DNA of 64,000 nt from Streptomyces sp. NRRL F-5122 (GCF_001507435.1 NZ_LMWH01000237.1:1-64000), one strand, 5' to 3'. Positions 30,778 to 39,779 are shown, counted from the first letter of the stretch. The notes: generated by a model from the sequence alone, not told the origin. Numbers and translations are program-made.

Positions 30778-31438
30778 TTACGCTCCGGCGGTCCGGAACA
30801 CCCGTGTGCCCACCGTCACGGCGGGTGTCGCGAGGCCGGTGGCGACCGGCGCCCCGCACGGTTCGACCGCCGTCGCGCGGTAGCCGGGGAACGCGTCCCG
30901 GACCGCGTCCACCGGACAGCGGAACGGCATCGGGTGGGACAGCCCGCCCGGCAGGGTCCAGGAGCCGTCGGCAGAAGCGGCCCGGACGGCGCCATGAGCG
31001 GCATCGTCGTCGCGTTGACGACGGGTGCGTACTCCTGCGGGATGCCCTCCTTCATGGCGGTGCGTACGACAGGGAGGCGAGCGGGACGGCCGGCGGCGCC
31101 ACGAGGACGAAGCCGATCACCATCCCCGCGAGCGATGCCCGGGCTCTTCTCGAAGACGATCGAGAATCCGGCGAACGCGGCATCGAAGAGGACGAGTTGG
31201 AGCAGCGGACCCGGTACCGGCGCCTGCCAGGAGCTGCTCCCCGACGCCGGCGCGGCAGGCCGGTGAGCGGCAGGCCGCATCAACCGGGTGCACCGGACGG
31301 TGACGGCCGTCATCGACCGGGAGACGACGGCCGGCCGCAATCCGGACGCAGGGTCCCGCGAGGTCCTTGTGCTTCTCGACCGCATCGAGGAGCTGTTGAG
31401 CGACAAGGTGCCCAACTACGCCGTCCGGGCCCAGGAAT
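30778..31438. pseudogene. Decayed coding segment with fragments on both strands
   Basis: About 800 bases between the adenosyltransferase and the next gene hold no intact gene with convincing motifs. On the minus strand a frame ending at 30778 reads protein-like (ADGSWTLPGGLSHPMPFRC...PAVTVGTRVFRTAGA). A different minus frame near 31080-31140 reads as a membrane segment (LAGMVIGFVLVAPPAVPLASL). On the plus strand a helical C-terminus-like stretch (EVLVLLDRIEELLSDKVP) ends at 31438. These look like remnants of two genes broken by frameshifts. I could not name the ancestors. Confidence 0.45.
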
Positions 31439-31562
31439 GACCCGTGCCGGTGTGATGTCCGTCATGTGAGACGTGACGCGCATTACTAACTGCTCACACA
31501 GCCCCCCACGAGCGCTAGGGTCCGGCCGAGAGGCATACGTAGCGCGTCAGGGGAGTCGCACA

Positions 31563-32411
31563 GTGGCACGGAAGCTTGCCGTCATCGGAGCCGGACTCAT
31601 GGGTTCCGGTATCGCCCAGGTATCGGCTCAGGCCGGTTGGGACGTCGTCCTGCGTGATGTCACCCAGGAGGCGCTGACGCGTGGCACGGACGCCATCAAG
31701 GCCTCGTACGACAAGTTCGTGAGCAAGGGCAGGCTGGAGGCGCACGACGCCGACGCGGCGCTCGCCCGCATCACTTCGACCACCGACCTCGACGCCGCGG
31801 CCGACGCGGACGTCGTCATCGAAGCGGTCTTCGAGAAGCTCGAGGTCAAGCACGAGATCTTCCGGACTCTGGACAAGCTCGTCCGTGAGGACGCCGTGCT
31901 CGCCTCCAACACCTCCGCCATCCCGATCACCAAGATCGCGGCGGCCACCGAGCACCCGGAGCGGGTCGTCGGTGTGCACTTCTTCTCGCCGGTGCCGATG
32001 ATGCAGCTCGTCGAGCTGGTCCGGGGGTACAAGACGAGCGACGCGACCCTCGCCACCGCCCGGGAGTTCGCCGAGTCCGTGGGCAAGACCTGCATCGTCG
32101 TCAACCGCGACGTGGCCGGGTTCGTGACGACCCGTCTCATCTCGGCGCTCGTCGTCGAGGCGACCAAGCTCTACGAGTCGGGCGTGGCCACCGCCGAGGA
32201 CATCGACCTCGCCTGCAAGCTGGGGTTCGGCCACGCCATGGGTCCGCTGGCCACCGCCGACCTCACGGGCGTCGACATCCTGCTGCACGCCACCAGCAAC
32301 ATCTACACCGAGTCCCAGGACGAGAAGTTCGCTCCGCCGGAGCTGATGCGCCGGATGGTTGACGCCGGTGACTTCGGCCGCAAGAGCGGGCAGGGGTTCT
32401 ACACGTACTGA
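31563..32411 (+). CDS. 3-hydroxybutyryl-CoA dehydrogenase
   Basis: NAD(P)-dependent oxidoreductase interconverting acetoacetyl-CoA and 3-hydroxybutyryl-CoA. It has 282 residues. The N-terminal Rossmann motif is VIGAGLMGSGIAQ. The catalytic Ser, His and Asn lie in SNTSAIPI, GVHFFSPVP and VNRDVAGFVTTRL. The C-terminal helical domain ends GRKSGQGFYTY. Start GTG 31563 follows GGGGAG at 31551. A TAGGGT -10-like box lies about 45 bases upstream. It is a single-domain enzyme with no crotonase fusion, so it fits butyryl-CoA or PHB-type metabolism rather than the multifunctional beta-oxidation complex. Confidence 0.93.
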   Translation: MARKLAVIGAGLMGSGIAQVSAQAGWDVVLRDVTQEALTRGTDAIKASYDKFVSKGRLEAHDADAALARITSTTDLDAAADADVVIEAVFEKLEVKHEIFRTLDKLVREDAVLASNTSAIPITKIAAATEHPERVVGVHFFSPVPMMQLVELVRGYKTSDATLATAREFAESVGKTCIVVNRDVAGFVTTRLISALVVEATKLYESGVATAEDIDLACKLGFGHAMGPLATADLTGVDILLHATSNIYTESQDEKFAPPELMRRMVDAGDFGRKSGQGFYTY

Positions 32412-32556
32412 ATCCGCACGCACCTCTGGGGCCTCACCCCGTGGGGTGAATTCGGTATCGGTTCGCTTACAGACGGCAACCAGATCGTCCTTGGGGCAGT
32501 CAGAAGTTGCACAACCACAACGCGGAGTAAGAACGACGCACTCTCGGGGAGCGCAT

Positions 32557-32880
32557 ATGCACATCAGGGGCGACCACGCCGGGGTGGTCGTCGGGGGCCG
32601 CCTCGACGTCCACAGCGCGGCGGACGCCCGTACGGTCCTGCATGCGGCCGTCGACGACGGAGTCGGCGACCTGATCCTCGACCTGTCCGAACTGGACTCC
32701 TGGGACGCCACCGGACTCGGGGTGATCATGGGAGTCCATCGGAGGGCCGGACGGTGCGGACGGCGGCTGGTGCTGCGCGGCGTGCCGGCCCAGATGCAGC
32801 GTCTGCTGGTGGCCACCCGGCTGCACCGGATCCTGGCCATCGAGGGCGGCATCGGGGTGGAGTCCCTCCCCCGGGTGTGA
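32557..32880 (+). CDS. STAS-domain protein (anti-sigma-factor antagonist-like)
   Basis: A single STAS domain of 107 residues, as in SpoIIAA/RsbV, which bind anti-sigma kinases in the cytosol. The core motif LDLSELDSWDATGLGVIMG matches the family. The residue normally phosphorylated (Ser in the DSSGLG of SpoIIAA) aligns with T52 (DAT), so phosphorylation by a partner kinase would be on Thr if it occurs. No anti-sigma factor or sigma factor is next to it. It starts at ATG 32557 with GGGGAG before it. A 145-base gap after the dehydrogenase likely contains its promoter. Confidence 0.85.
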   Translation: MHIRGDHAGVVVGGRLDVHSAADARTVLHAAVDDGVGDLILDLSELDSWDATGLGVIMGVHRRAGRCGRRLVLRGVPAQMQRLLVATRLHRILAIEGGIGVESLPRV

Positions 32881-33126
32881 GCGAGGAGTGCGGCGCGTCA
32901 CGGGAGTGAACGCTGACGAAACGCACGTCGCGCGCAATCCTCACGAGACTGTGATGTCTCGGACGGCGCGGTACCCCGGCTTGTCAGAGATACTGTGCGA
33001 AGGTTTAGGGTTCGGCTGCCCGCCGCCCGACACCCTAGAGCGGGCACCGGACCAGAAGCGACAGCGCAGTGTGCGGCGAGGCCGGGAGGGGCTCAGGCAC
33101 ACGACGCTTTTGGGGGGCTAGGACCT

Positions 33127-35673
33127 ATGGACCCGAACAACACGGGACCCGAGGAGTACGGCCACGACGGCGCCGGAGACACGCCGCGTCAGCGCCCGCC
33201 GCGGGATCCCATGACCCCGGACTTCGGACAGCCGGTACCCGCGCTCGTGCGAACCGTCGGGCTGGTGTCCGGCGATCTGCTGCTGACCGTCAACCCTGTC
33301 GACGGCAGCGAGATAGAGGTCCGGCCGCCGGAGGGAACCTCGGGGTCCGAGCGGCCGGTGAAGTACACCACGGCGGAACGGGCCACGCGCGCCGCCGCCG
33401 CCCGGCCGCCGGTGCCCGCGGGATCCGTCCAGCGGCCGCCGACGCTGCTGGAGCGCCAGGACGAACGTGAGCGACTGGTGAGGCTCCTCGCCCGTGGACG
33501 CTCGGTCCGTCTCACCGGACCCGCCGGCTCCGGGCGCAGCGCCCTGCTGGACGTCGTCGCCGAGGACTGCTCGGACCTCGCGCCCGACGGCGTGGTGCGC
33601 CTGTCCGGCAACCGCCGCACCGCGAGCGACCTCCTGTACGACCTGTTCGCCGCCGTCTACCGGGCACCCCTGTACCGCCCGGGGCTCCAGGAGCTGCTCC
33701 AGTACGTCCACGAGATCGGCGCCGTCGTCGTCCTGGACGACCTGGAGATCGGCGGCAGCGCGCTCGACGAGCTGCTCGACGCGACGCCCGAGTGCGCGTT
33801 CCTGCTGTCCGCCACGCCCGACGTGCCCGCACCCTCGACCGACTCGCATGTGGAGGAGGTCTTCCTCGGCGGTCTCGACCGCGCGGGCGGTGTGGAACTG
33901 CTCGAGCAGGCCGTCGGCCGCGAGCTCAGCGAGGAGGAGTCCAACTGGGCGGGCGATCTGTGGTTCGAGTCCGAAGGGCTGCCGCTGCGCTTCGTGCAGG
34001 CGGGGGCCCTGCTGCGGCAGCGTGACAGGCAGCAGGCCGACGAGAGCGCCGTGGACGAGTTCGGTGTCTTCGAGGACGTCCCGGTGGACGCGCCCTTCGA
34101 CGCCGGGGACGGCAACGACGTCCCGCTGCCCTCGCTCGCCGAGGCCGCCGCGGCCGCCCCGCTGCTCGCCTCCCGGCTGAGCGCGTCGGCGCGCGAGACC
34201 CTGAAGTTCGCGGTTGCACTCGGCGGCGAGGTGCCCCACCAGACGCATCTGCCGGCCCTCGTCGACGACACCCACGCGGACGCGGCGCTCGCCGAACTCG
34301 TGGGCTGCGCGCTGGTCTCCCCGGTCGGCTCCCACTACCGGCTCGCGGCCGGGGTGCTCACCCAGCTGGAGGCCGCCGGGTACACCACCGGCGCCGAGGA
34401 GTACGCGCTCAAGGCCGGCCGGCACTACGCCTGGTGGGCCGGACACCCCTCCGTCACGCCGGAGAGGGTCTCGGCGGAGGCCGACGCCGTGCTGGCCGCA
34501 CTGACCGCCCTGGTGCCGAACACCACGCCACCGGAGGGCGACGAGGAGGCCCCCGCCGTCGAGCTGGCCCGGCAGGCCGCCCCCGCGTTCGCCGCGGGGC
34601 TGCAGTGGGGCGCCTGGGAGCGGGCGCTGCGGGCCGGGGCCGAGGCGTCCCAGCTCTCCGGAGAGGTCGGCGAACAGGCCTACTTCCACCATGAGTTGGG
34701 CATACTCGCGCTCTGCGGCGGACAGCTGGACCGGGCCCGCGCCGAGCTGGAGGCCTCCATCGGGCTGCGCGGCGCCCTCTCCGACAAGCGGGGCGCGGTC
34801 GCCGGACGGCGTGCCCTCGCGCTGGTGGCCGACCGTTCCGGGACGACGCCGGCCGGCGGGCGGACCGCGGCGGGCGAGGAGGTGTCGGACGCACGGCACG
34901 AGGAGTCGGCGTCGCCGCCCGGCGGCGTACCGGCCGGCTTCATGCTGACCGCCCCGACCGGGGACACGGCCACGCTCGTCACGCACCGGGCCGTGAACGA
35001 GCCTGAGGGCGGCACCGCGGGCGGAACCGCGCCCAAGGGCCTGCGGGGCGTGGTGAAGGGCACCCGGCGCAACCTCGTGGCCGCGGGCGCCGGCGCGGCG
35101 CTGGCCGCCCTGCTCGGTACGGTCGTGACGCTCGGCATGACATCGAACAACGACCCGAACGCCCCCTCCGACAACGTCCGTGTGGGCCCCTCGGCGAGCC
35201 AGGGCGCGGACGACGACGGCCTCGGAGCGGCCAAGGTGGACAAGGGTGACGACGGAGACGCCTCCGGCACCGCCAAACCGCCGACGCCGACGGATCCCGG
35301 CCCGGACGGAACATACGGCACATCCGACGACCCGACGCCGACCAGCACGAGCGGGTTCCCGGTCGACGAACCCACGGGGACGAAGGGGTCGAAGCCTACG
35401 AAGTCGCCGTCCAAGTCGCCCACCTCGAAGCCGACGAAGACGACCAAGCCGCCAACCACGCCGTCGGACCCCTCGGATCCGTCGGACCCGCCGACCTCGC
35501 CGTCGGACCCCGTGACTCCGTCGGATCCGCCGACCGAGACCACCACCCCGCCCGCCTCCAACTCGGCAAGCGGTCCCGCCTCCTCCAGCGCCCCCGCCAC
35601 CGTGACCAGCTCGGCGAGCGTCCCGGAGGGCGCCGACCCGGGTGCGCCGTCGGACACGGGCACGGTGATCTGA
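33127..35673 (+). CDS. Membrane-anchored P-loop protein with Pro/Ser/Thr-rich tail
   Basis: A large 848-residue protein with STAND/AAA-like architecture. After a disordered N-terminus comes a beta-rich patch (VRTVGLVSGDLLLTVNPVDGSEIE). A P-loop GPAGSGRS follows at 131-138, in which the usual Walker lysine is Arg (R137). A Walker B-like VVVLDDLE has D204 and D205. An alpha-helical region resembles winged-helix and TPR segments (ETLKFAVALGGEVP, YFHHELGILALCGGQLDRARAELEAS). One membrane helix (about 650-672) is followed by about 175 residues rich in Asp, Pro, Ser, Thr and Lys (KSPSKSPTSKPTK, DPSDPSDPP), probably outside the cell. Function unknown. SD GGGGGG precedes ATG 33127. Confidence 0.75.
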   Translation: MDPNNTGPEEYGHDGAGDTPRQRPPRDPMTPDFGQPVPALVRTVGLVSGDLLLTVNPVDGSEIEVRPPEGTSGSERPVKYTTAERATRAAAARPPVPAGSVQRPPTLLERQDERERLVRLLARGRSVRLTGPAGSGRSALLDVVAEDCSDLAPDGVVRLSGNRRTASDLLYDLFAAVYRAPLYRPGLQELLQYVHEIGAVVVLDDLEIGGSALDELLDATPECAFLLSATPDVPAPSTDSHVEEVFLGGLDRAGGVELLEQAVGRELSEEESNWAGDLWFESEGLPLRFVQAGALLRQRDRQQADESAVDEFGVFEDVPVDAPFDAGDGNDVPLPSLAEAAAAAPLLASRLSASARETLKFAVALGGEVPHQTHLPALVDDTHADAALAELVGCALVSPVGSHYRLAAGVLTQLEAAGYTTGAEEYALKAGRHYAWWAGHPSVTPERVSAEADAVLAALTALVPNTTPPEGDEEAPAVELARQAAPAFAAGLQWGAWERALRAGAEASQLSGEVGEQAYFHHELGILALCGGQLDRARAELEASIGLRGALSDKRGAVAGRRALALVADRSGTTPAGGRTAAGEEVSDARHEESASPPGGVPAGFMLTAPTGDTATLVTHRAVNEPEGGTAGGTAPKGLRGVVKGTRRNLVAAGAGAALAALLGTVVTLGMTSNNDPNAPSDNVRVGPSASQGADDDGLGAAKVDKGDDGDASGTAKPPTPTDPGPDGTYGTSDDPTPTSTSGFPVDEPTGTKGSKPTKSPSKSPTSKPTKTTKPPTTPSDPSDPSDPPTSPSDPVTPSDPPTETTTPPASNSASGPASSSAPATVTSSASVPEGADPGAPSDTGTVI

Positions 35674-35686
35674 GGCCACCGTCCAC

Positions 35687-35729
35687 ACGGCGAAGGCCGG
35701 GTCCGCAGCGCGGGCCCGGCCTTCGCCGT
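35687..35729. terminator. Bidirectional terminator between P-loop gene and nucS
   Basis: A perfect 15-bp stem (ACGGCGAAGGCCGGG and complement) with a 13-base loop that can form a further CCGC/GCGG stem. It lies between two convergent genes. Confidence 0.88.
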
Positions 35730-35742
35730 CGTCGTACCGCCC

Positions 35743-36414
35743 TCAGAACAGCCGCAGCTTGTCGTCCTCGATGCCCCGCAGCGCGTCGTAGTCCAGGACC
35801 GCGCAGCCGATGCCGCGGTCCGTGGCGAGCACACGGGCCTGCGGCTTGATCTCCTGGGCCGCGAAGATGCCGCGGACCGGGGCGAGATGGGGGTCCCGGT
35901 TCAGCAGTTCCAGGTAGCGGGTGAGCTGTTCCACACCGTCGATCTCGCCCCGCCGCTTGATCTCCACGGCGACGGTCCCGCCCTGGGCGTCCCGGCACAG
36001 GATGTCCACCGGCCCGATCGCCGTCATGTACTCGCGCCGGATGAGCGTGTAGCCGTCGCCGAGTGTCTCGATGCGGTCCGCGAGCAGCTCCTGCAGGTGT
36101 GCTTCCACACCGTCCTTGATCAGGCCCGGATCCACGCCCAGTTCGTGCGAGGAGTCGTGGAGGACCTCCTCCATCGTGATGATCAGTTTCTCGCCCGCCT
36201 TGTTGACGACGGTCCAGACGCCCGCCTCGTCGCCCTTGCCCTCCTTCAGGGTGCAGGGCGGCGACATCCAGTTGAGGGGCTTGTAGGCCCGGTCGTCCGC
36301 GTGGATGGAGACGCTGCCGTCCGCCTTCACGAGGATCAGACGGGGTGCGGCCGGAAGGTGAGCGGTGAGACGGCCCGCGTAGTCGACGGAACACCGGGCA
36401 ATGACGAGACGCAT
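35743..36414 (-). CDS. nucS: Mismatch-specific endonuclease NucS/EndoMS
   Basis: Cuts both strands at mismatched base pairs and underlies the MutS/MutL-independent mismatch repair of actinobacteria. It has 223 residues. The N-terminal DNA-binding/dimer domain is residues 1-115. The RecB-like nuclease core has D137 in GPVDILC and E151-x-K153 in [13 protein letters not shown]. The C-terminus ends DDKLRLF, resembling a sliding-clamp-binding motif. I chose ATG 36414 because homology starts at [12 protein letters not shown]; the frame is open further upstream without family sequence. Confidence 0.95.
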   Translation of the reverse strand: MRLVIARCSVDYAGRLTAHLPAAPRLILVKADGSVSIHADDRAYKPLNWMSPPCTLKEGKGDEAGVWTVVNKAGEKLIITMEEVLHDSSHELGVDPGLIKDGVEAHLQELLADRIETLGDGYTLIRREYMTAIGPVDILCRDAQGGTVAVEIKRRGEIDGVEQLTRYLELLNRDPHLAPVRGIFAAQEIKPQARVLATDRGIGCAVLDYDALRGIEDDKLRLF

Positions 36415-36832
36415 GGTCGTCAACGCTACTCGACGCCGTGGCCCCGGCGCGATTCGCCCTCGTGAGCCGCCGGCACCGTCCGCGCCGCCCGTCCGTTCCC
36501 CCGTGATCTCTCGGCCGTTTCCCGTGCGTTGCGTCGGGGTGGCACAGCCATGCCTCCGCGCCCGGCTCATGGGCCTCTCACACGGGCTTCGGGGGCTCCT
36601 GGGCGCGGTCCCGGGGGCCCCTCCCTTTCTTCCGGGATGCCCCTGTTCGTCAGTGGCTGGTTGTGTGCCTGGTGGGAGTTCGCGGTATGTGCATTCTCCT
36701 GGTGCCGTCACGGTCCGTTGCTTACCGTAGTAAACGGGAGGTCGCGCGGTGTGTACTCAGCGTGTTCGGCACCACGGGCCTCCCTTCCCTGTCCGTCAAC
36801 CCCTGTTGTCTTGGGGTGCGAGAGGAGTACCC
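36415..36832. promoter_or_regulatory. Divergent intergenic region between nucS and the SCO5389-family gene
   Basis: This 418-base region separates divergently transcribed genes and should hold both promoters. On the plus strand a TTAC/GTAA inverted repeat (TTACCGTAGTAA, near 36723-36734) lies about 100 bases before the next start and is the most regulatory-looking element. No open frame here shows protein-like sequence. Confidence 0.4.
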
Positions 36833-37225
36833 ATGTCGCTCGACGTCTCACCGGCCCTACTCGAACAGGCCGAGCGAGGCGAGGTCGACGAAGCCGATTT
36901 CGTCGACTGCGTCCGGACCTCCCTGCCCTATGCGTGGGAGATGATCAGCTCCCTGGTGGCCCAGCTGAAGGTGGACGGCGGAGAGTTCGCCGACAACCAG
37001 ACGCCCCCGCCGGACGAGCAGGCACGTGGACAGCTGCTGCGTGCGCTCGCGAGTGACGCGATACGCGGCGCCCTGCAGCGGCACTTCGGAGTGCGCCTGG
37101 CCTTCCAGAACTGCCACCGGGTGGCGGTGTTCCCGCTGGACTCCTCGGTGGACGACACACTGGCGCGCTTCACCTCGGTCCGCAATCAGCTCCTCAACCA
37201 GTCGCCGGAACTTCGCGACTGCTGA
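36833..37225 (+). CDS. SCO5389-family protein
   Basis: A 130-residue soluble protein belonging to a small actinomycete family usually labelled SCO5389 family, of unknown function. It is acidic at the N-terminus (LLEQAERGEVDEADFVDCVRTSLPYAWEMISSL). A conserved-looking middle (ARGQLLRALASDAIRGALQRHFGVRLAFQNCHRVAVFPL) precedes a short tail. There is no signal peptide or membrane helix. It has three cysteines. SD GAGAGGAG precedes ATG 36833. It stands alone, with its own 418-base upstream region and a terminator after it. From memory the family appears confined to Streptomyces and relatives. Confidence 0.75.
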   Translation: MSLDVSPALLEQAERGEVDEADFVDCVRTSLPYAWEMISSLVAQLKVDGGEFADNQTPPPDEQARGQLLRALASDAIRGALQRHFGVRLAFQNCHRVAVFPLDSSVDDTLARFTSVRNQLLNQSPELRDC

Positions 37226-37243
37226 CGCGCGCGAGGCCGCCAC

Positions 37244-37291
37244 GCTTGCCGCTCCGTACACGGGAGGTGCATCTGTACCGGAGCGGCAAGC
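37244..37291. terminator. Bidirectional terminator after the SCO5389-family gene
   Basis: A 12-bp perfect stem (GCTTGCCGCTCC) extended by four more pairs past a one-base bulge encloses a 13-base loop. It lies between convergent genes. Confidence 0.85.
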
Positions 37292-37327
37292 TCCCGCCAG
37301 GCGGGATGACGGGCCCGGTCCGGCGGT

Positions 37328-38356
37328 TCACCGGAGCCGGGGGAGTACCTCGGCACCCAGCCTGCGCACGTTCTCCTCCGTTGCCGCGAGGTCGCCCGAG
37401 CCCTCGACGAGCAGGGCGAAGCGCGCGATGCCGGTTCGCTCCGCGGTCGCCGTCAGCCGGTCGACGCACAACCGCGGGGTGCCCACCGGATGCAGCGCGC
37501 TCAGCAGTTCGGTGTAGGCCAGCGGGTCCCGCATCGAGCGGGCCCGGCCGTCCACCGTCACATGGGCGTCGAGCCCCTGTTTCAGCCAACCCGGCATCGC
37601 CTTCGTCAGCGCCTCCACCGCGTCGGTGCGCCGGTCGGCGATCTGGCAGACGCCGGCCGAGACATGGCCCGCGCCGGCGATCACATCGCCGTCGACCCCG
37701 GCCGTGCGCGCGAACTGCCGCCACAGCGCGACCATTTCCGACTTCTCCTCGTCCCCGACGTGCATACCGAGCAGCATCGGCAGTCCCCGCTCGGCGGCCA
37801 GCCGTACGCTCGAGGGAGAGGTGCAGGCGACCACGACCTCGGGGCCCTGGGCCTCGCTGAGCGACTCCGACGGACGCGGGACCACGGGGACCGCGCGGAA
37901 GCTGAATCGTTCACCCGTGGCGGCGACGGACGGTTCGCGCAGCCAGCGCACCAGCAGATCGAGTGATTCCGGGAACCCGGTCTCATAGGCCCCGAGGCCC
38001 GAGCCGAAGACCTCCAGGTCCACCCAGGGCCCGCCGCGCCCGACCCCGAGCGAGAGCCGTCCGCCCGAGACCACGTGCAGCAGCGCCGCCTGCTCGCCGA
38101 GCGCCACCGGGTGGGCGGTGGGCAGGACGCTCACCGCCGTGCCGACCCTGATCCGGCTGGTGCGGCCCAGGAGGTGGGCCGCCAGTGTGATCGCCGACGG
38201 GCAGGTCCCGTAGGGCACGAAGTGGTGCTCGGCCAGCCACACCGTGTCCAGGCCCGCTTCCTCGGCGGCCTCGGCCGACCGCACCGCGCGGTGCAGCGCC
38301 TCCCCCTGGCCCTGTCCCGGAAACTGGGCGGCCAGTACAAAACTTCCTACGCGCAT
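37328..38356 (-). CDS. Luciferase-like (LLM class) flavin-dependent oxidoreductase
   Basis: A TIM-barrel bacterial luciferase-family monooxygenase of 342 residues, expected to use FMNH2 or F420. Characteristic segments are AEEAGLDTVWLAEHHF, TSRIRVGTAVSVLPTAHPVALGEQAALLHVVSGGRLSLGVGRG and PEVVVACTSPSSVRLAAERGLPMLLG. The substrate is not predictable. Start ATG 38356 is chosen because the family sequence begins at MRVGSFVLAAQFPGQG; GGAAG lies upstream. The next gene on the plus strand is divergent. Confidence 0.88.
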   Translation of the reverse strand: MRVGSFVLAAQFPGQGQGEALHRAVRSAEAAEEAGLDTVWLAEHHFVPYGTCPSAITLAAHLLGRTSRIRVGTAVSVLPTAHPVALGEQAALLHVVSGGRLSLGVGRGGPWVDLEVFGSGLGAYETGFPESLDLLVRWLREPSVAATGERFSFRAVPVVPRPSESLSEAQGPEVVVACTSPSSVRLAAERGLPMLLGMHVGDEEKSEMVALWRQFARTAGVDGDVIAGAGHVSAGVCQIADRRTDAVEALTKAMPGWLKQGLDAHVTVDGRARSMRDPLAYTELLSALHPVGTPRLCVDRLTATAERTGIARFALLVEGSGDLAATEENVRRLGAEVLPRLR

Positions 38357-38575
38357 CGCACTTCCTGCTTTCCTGGCTCCGACGCGGAGCTCCCCCGCCC
38401 GGCATAACTGCCTGACATGTGCCCAAGTCACGGCTGGACGGCAAGATTTGCGGATTGTCTGCAGAATGTGCTGTTGGGTGGGTTCCGTCGAAGACGGTGA
38501 CGCACGCGTACCCCTTCTCGCGCCGCGTAGGCTGGACAGTGCCCGAGCCCCCGTACAGCCCCCGTGAGGTGTCCT

Positions 38576-38908
38576 GTGTCGCCGCGTCGCAACCGACCGA
38601 AGGGACCCGGCTCGTCCGGCGGGAACGGGGACGACGACGACAGGTCCCGCTACGGAGGCTGGCAGTCCACCGAGAGCTGGCAGGGCGAGGACTGGAGCGT
38701 GCGCCATGTGGCGGGCGCCGGTGCCGAGGGCAAGACCTACCGCTGCCCGGGCTGCGACCAGATGATCCCCTCCGGCGTCCCGCACGTGGTGGCGTGGCCC
38801 CAGCACGCGGGCGTGGACGACCGCCGGCACTGGCACAAGGCCTGCTGGAACGCCAAGGACCGCCGCACCTCGCGGGTGCAGCGGTCCCGTAACGCGCCCA
38901 GACACTGA
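38576..38908 (+). CDS. Small zinc-ribbon-like protein
   Basis: It has 110 residues. A basic N-terminus (SPRRNRPKGPGSSGG) precedes an acidic, Trp-containing linker and a probable metal site: YRCPGCDQMIPSG supplies CxxC, and HWHKACW supplies His/Cys about 35 residues later. This resembles a treble-clef or zinc-ribbon fold. Similar Streptomyces proteins are often loosely labelled ATP/GTP-binding, but I see no P-loop. GTG 38576 has GAGG six bases before it; GTG 38564 is an alternative. Its 3' end lies 7 bases from the convergent ABC permease. Confidence 0.7.
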   Translation: MSPRRNRPKGPGSSGGNGDDDDRSRYGGWQSTESWQGEDWSVRHVAGAGAEGKTYRCPGCDQMIPSGVPHVVAWPQHAGVDDRRHWHKACWNAKDRRTSRVQRSRNAPRH

Positions 38909-38915
38909 GTCCGGG

Positions 38916-39779
38916 CTACACGTCCCGCTTCTCCAGCAGCACGAAGGCGCCCGCGAAGGCGACGGCCGTCACGCCGAGCGCGATCCACAGCGGGTCCCAG
39001 CCCGTCGGGCCCGAAGAGGTCAGCGAGTTGGAGTAGAAGACGCTGAGCTGGTTGGGGATCGAGTACTCCAGCAGCCCCGTGCGCACCTTCGAGAGCGACT
39101 CCGCGAACATGAAGAGCGCGATGACCAGCGGGGCGAGCAGCAGCCCGATCATGATCGTGATGGCGCCCGCGGAGTGACGGACGATCGACCCGATGACCAG
39201 CGAGAGCAGCCCGAGCAGGGCGATGAAGAGGGAGACGCCGACCGTTCCCTTGAACCACTCGCTGCCGGTGGGGACCCGGGCTCCGTGATTCTCCAGCATG
39301 GACGCCTGGGCGAGGGCGACGACGGAGGCCGCGACCAGGGTGACCACGAAGGCGACGAGGAAGAAGACGATCGCCTTCGCCGCCAGCACCCGCCCGCGGC
39401 TGGGGCACGCGGTCATGGTGGTGCGGATCATGCCGGTGCCGTACTCCGACGCGGTGGTCAGCACGCCGAGCGTTATCACGCACATGCTGCCGAGGAGCAG
39501 CCCGAAGAAGCCGAGGGCGAGCGGGCTCTCGCCCCCGAGGTCCGAGGAGGAGCTCGCGACCAGCGCGCCGGTGCCCAGGCCGATGCCGATCACCAGCAGG
39601 ACGAACACCCCGAGCGTCCACATCGTGGAGCGCACCGACCTGATCTTCGTCCACTCCGAGGCGATGGCGTGTCCGAGATGGGTGCGCACCACCGGGATCG
39701 GCGAGGTGTAACCGGGGGTCCGGGAATCGGGCGTGGCCGGCCAGGCGGGCGGGGCCTGCGGGGGCTGGGGCGTGCTCAT
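38916..39779 (-). CDS. ABC-2 family exporter permease
   Basis: Integral membrane subunit of an ABC exporter, 287 residues. A Pro-rich cytosolic N-terminus (about 35 residues) precedes the conserved entry ASEWTKIRSVRSTMW. Six membrane segments follow, with the motif EYGTGMIRTTMTACPSRGRVLAAK between the second and third. The start overlaps the stop of the ATPase gene by four bases (ATGA), so the two subunits are coupled. It is clearly paralogous to the permease at 41195-41965, which shares SEWTKIRSV and EYSTGMIRTSLAAVPRR. The cargo is unknown. Confidence 0.88.
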   Translation of the reverse strand: MSTPQPPQAPPAWPATPDSRTPGYTSPIPVVRTHLGHAIASEWTKIRSVRSTMWTLGVFVLLVIGIGLGTGALVASSSSDLGGESPLALGFFGLLLGSMCVITLGVLTTASEYGTGMIRTTMTACPSRGRVLAAKAIVFFLVAFVVTLVAASVVALAQASMLENHGARVPTGSEWFKGTVGVSLFIALLGLLSLVIGSIVRHSAGAITIMIGLLLAPLVIALFMFAESLSKVRTGLLEYSIPNQLSVFYSNSLTSSGPTGWDPLWIALGVTAVAFAGAFVLLEKRDV

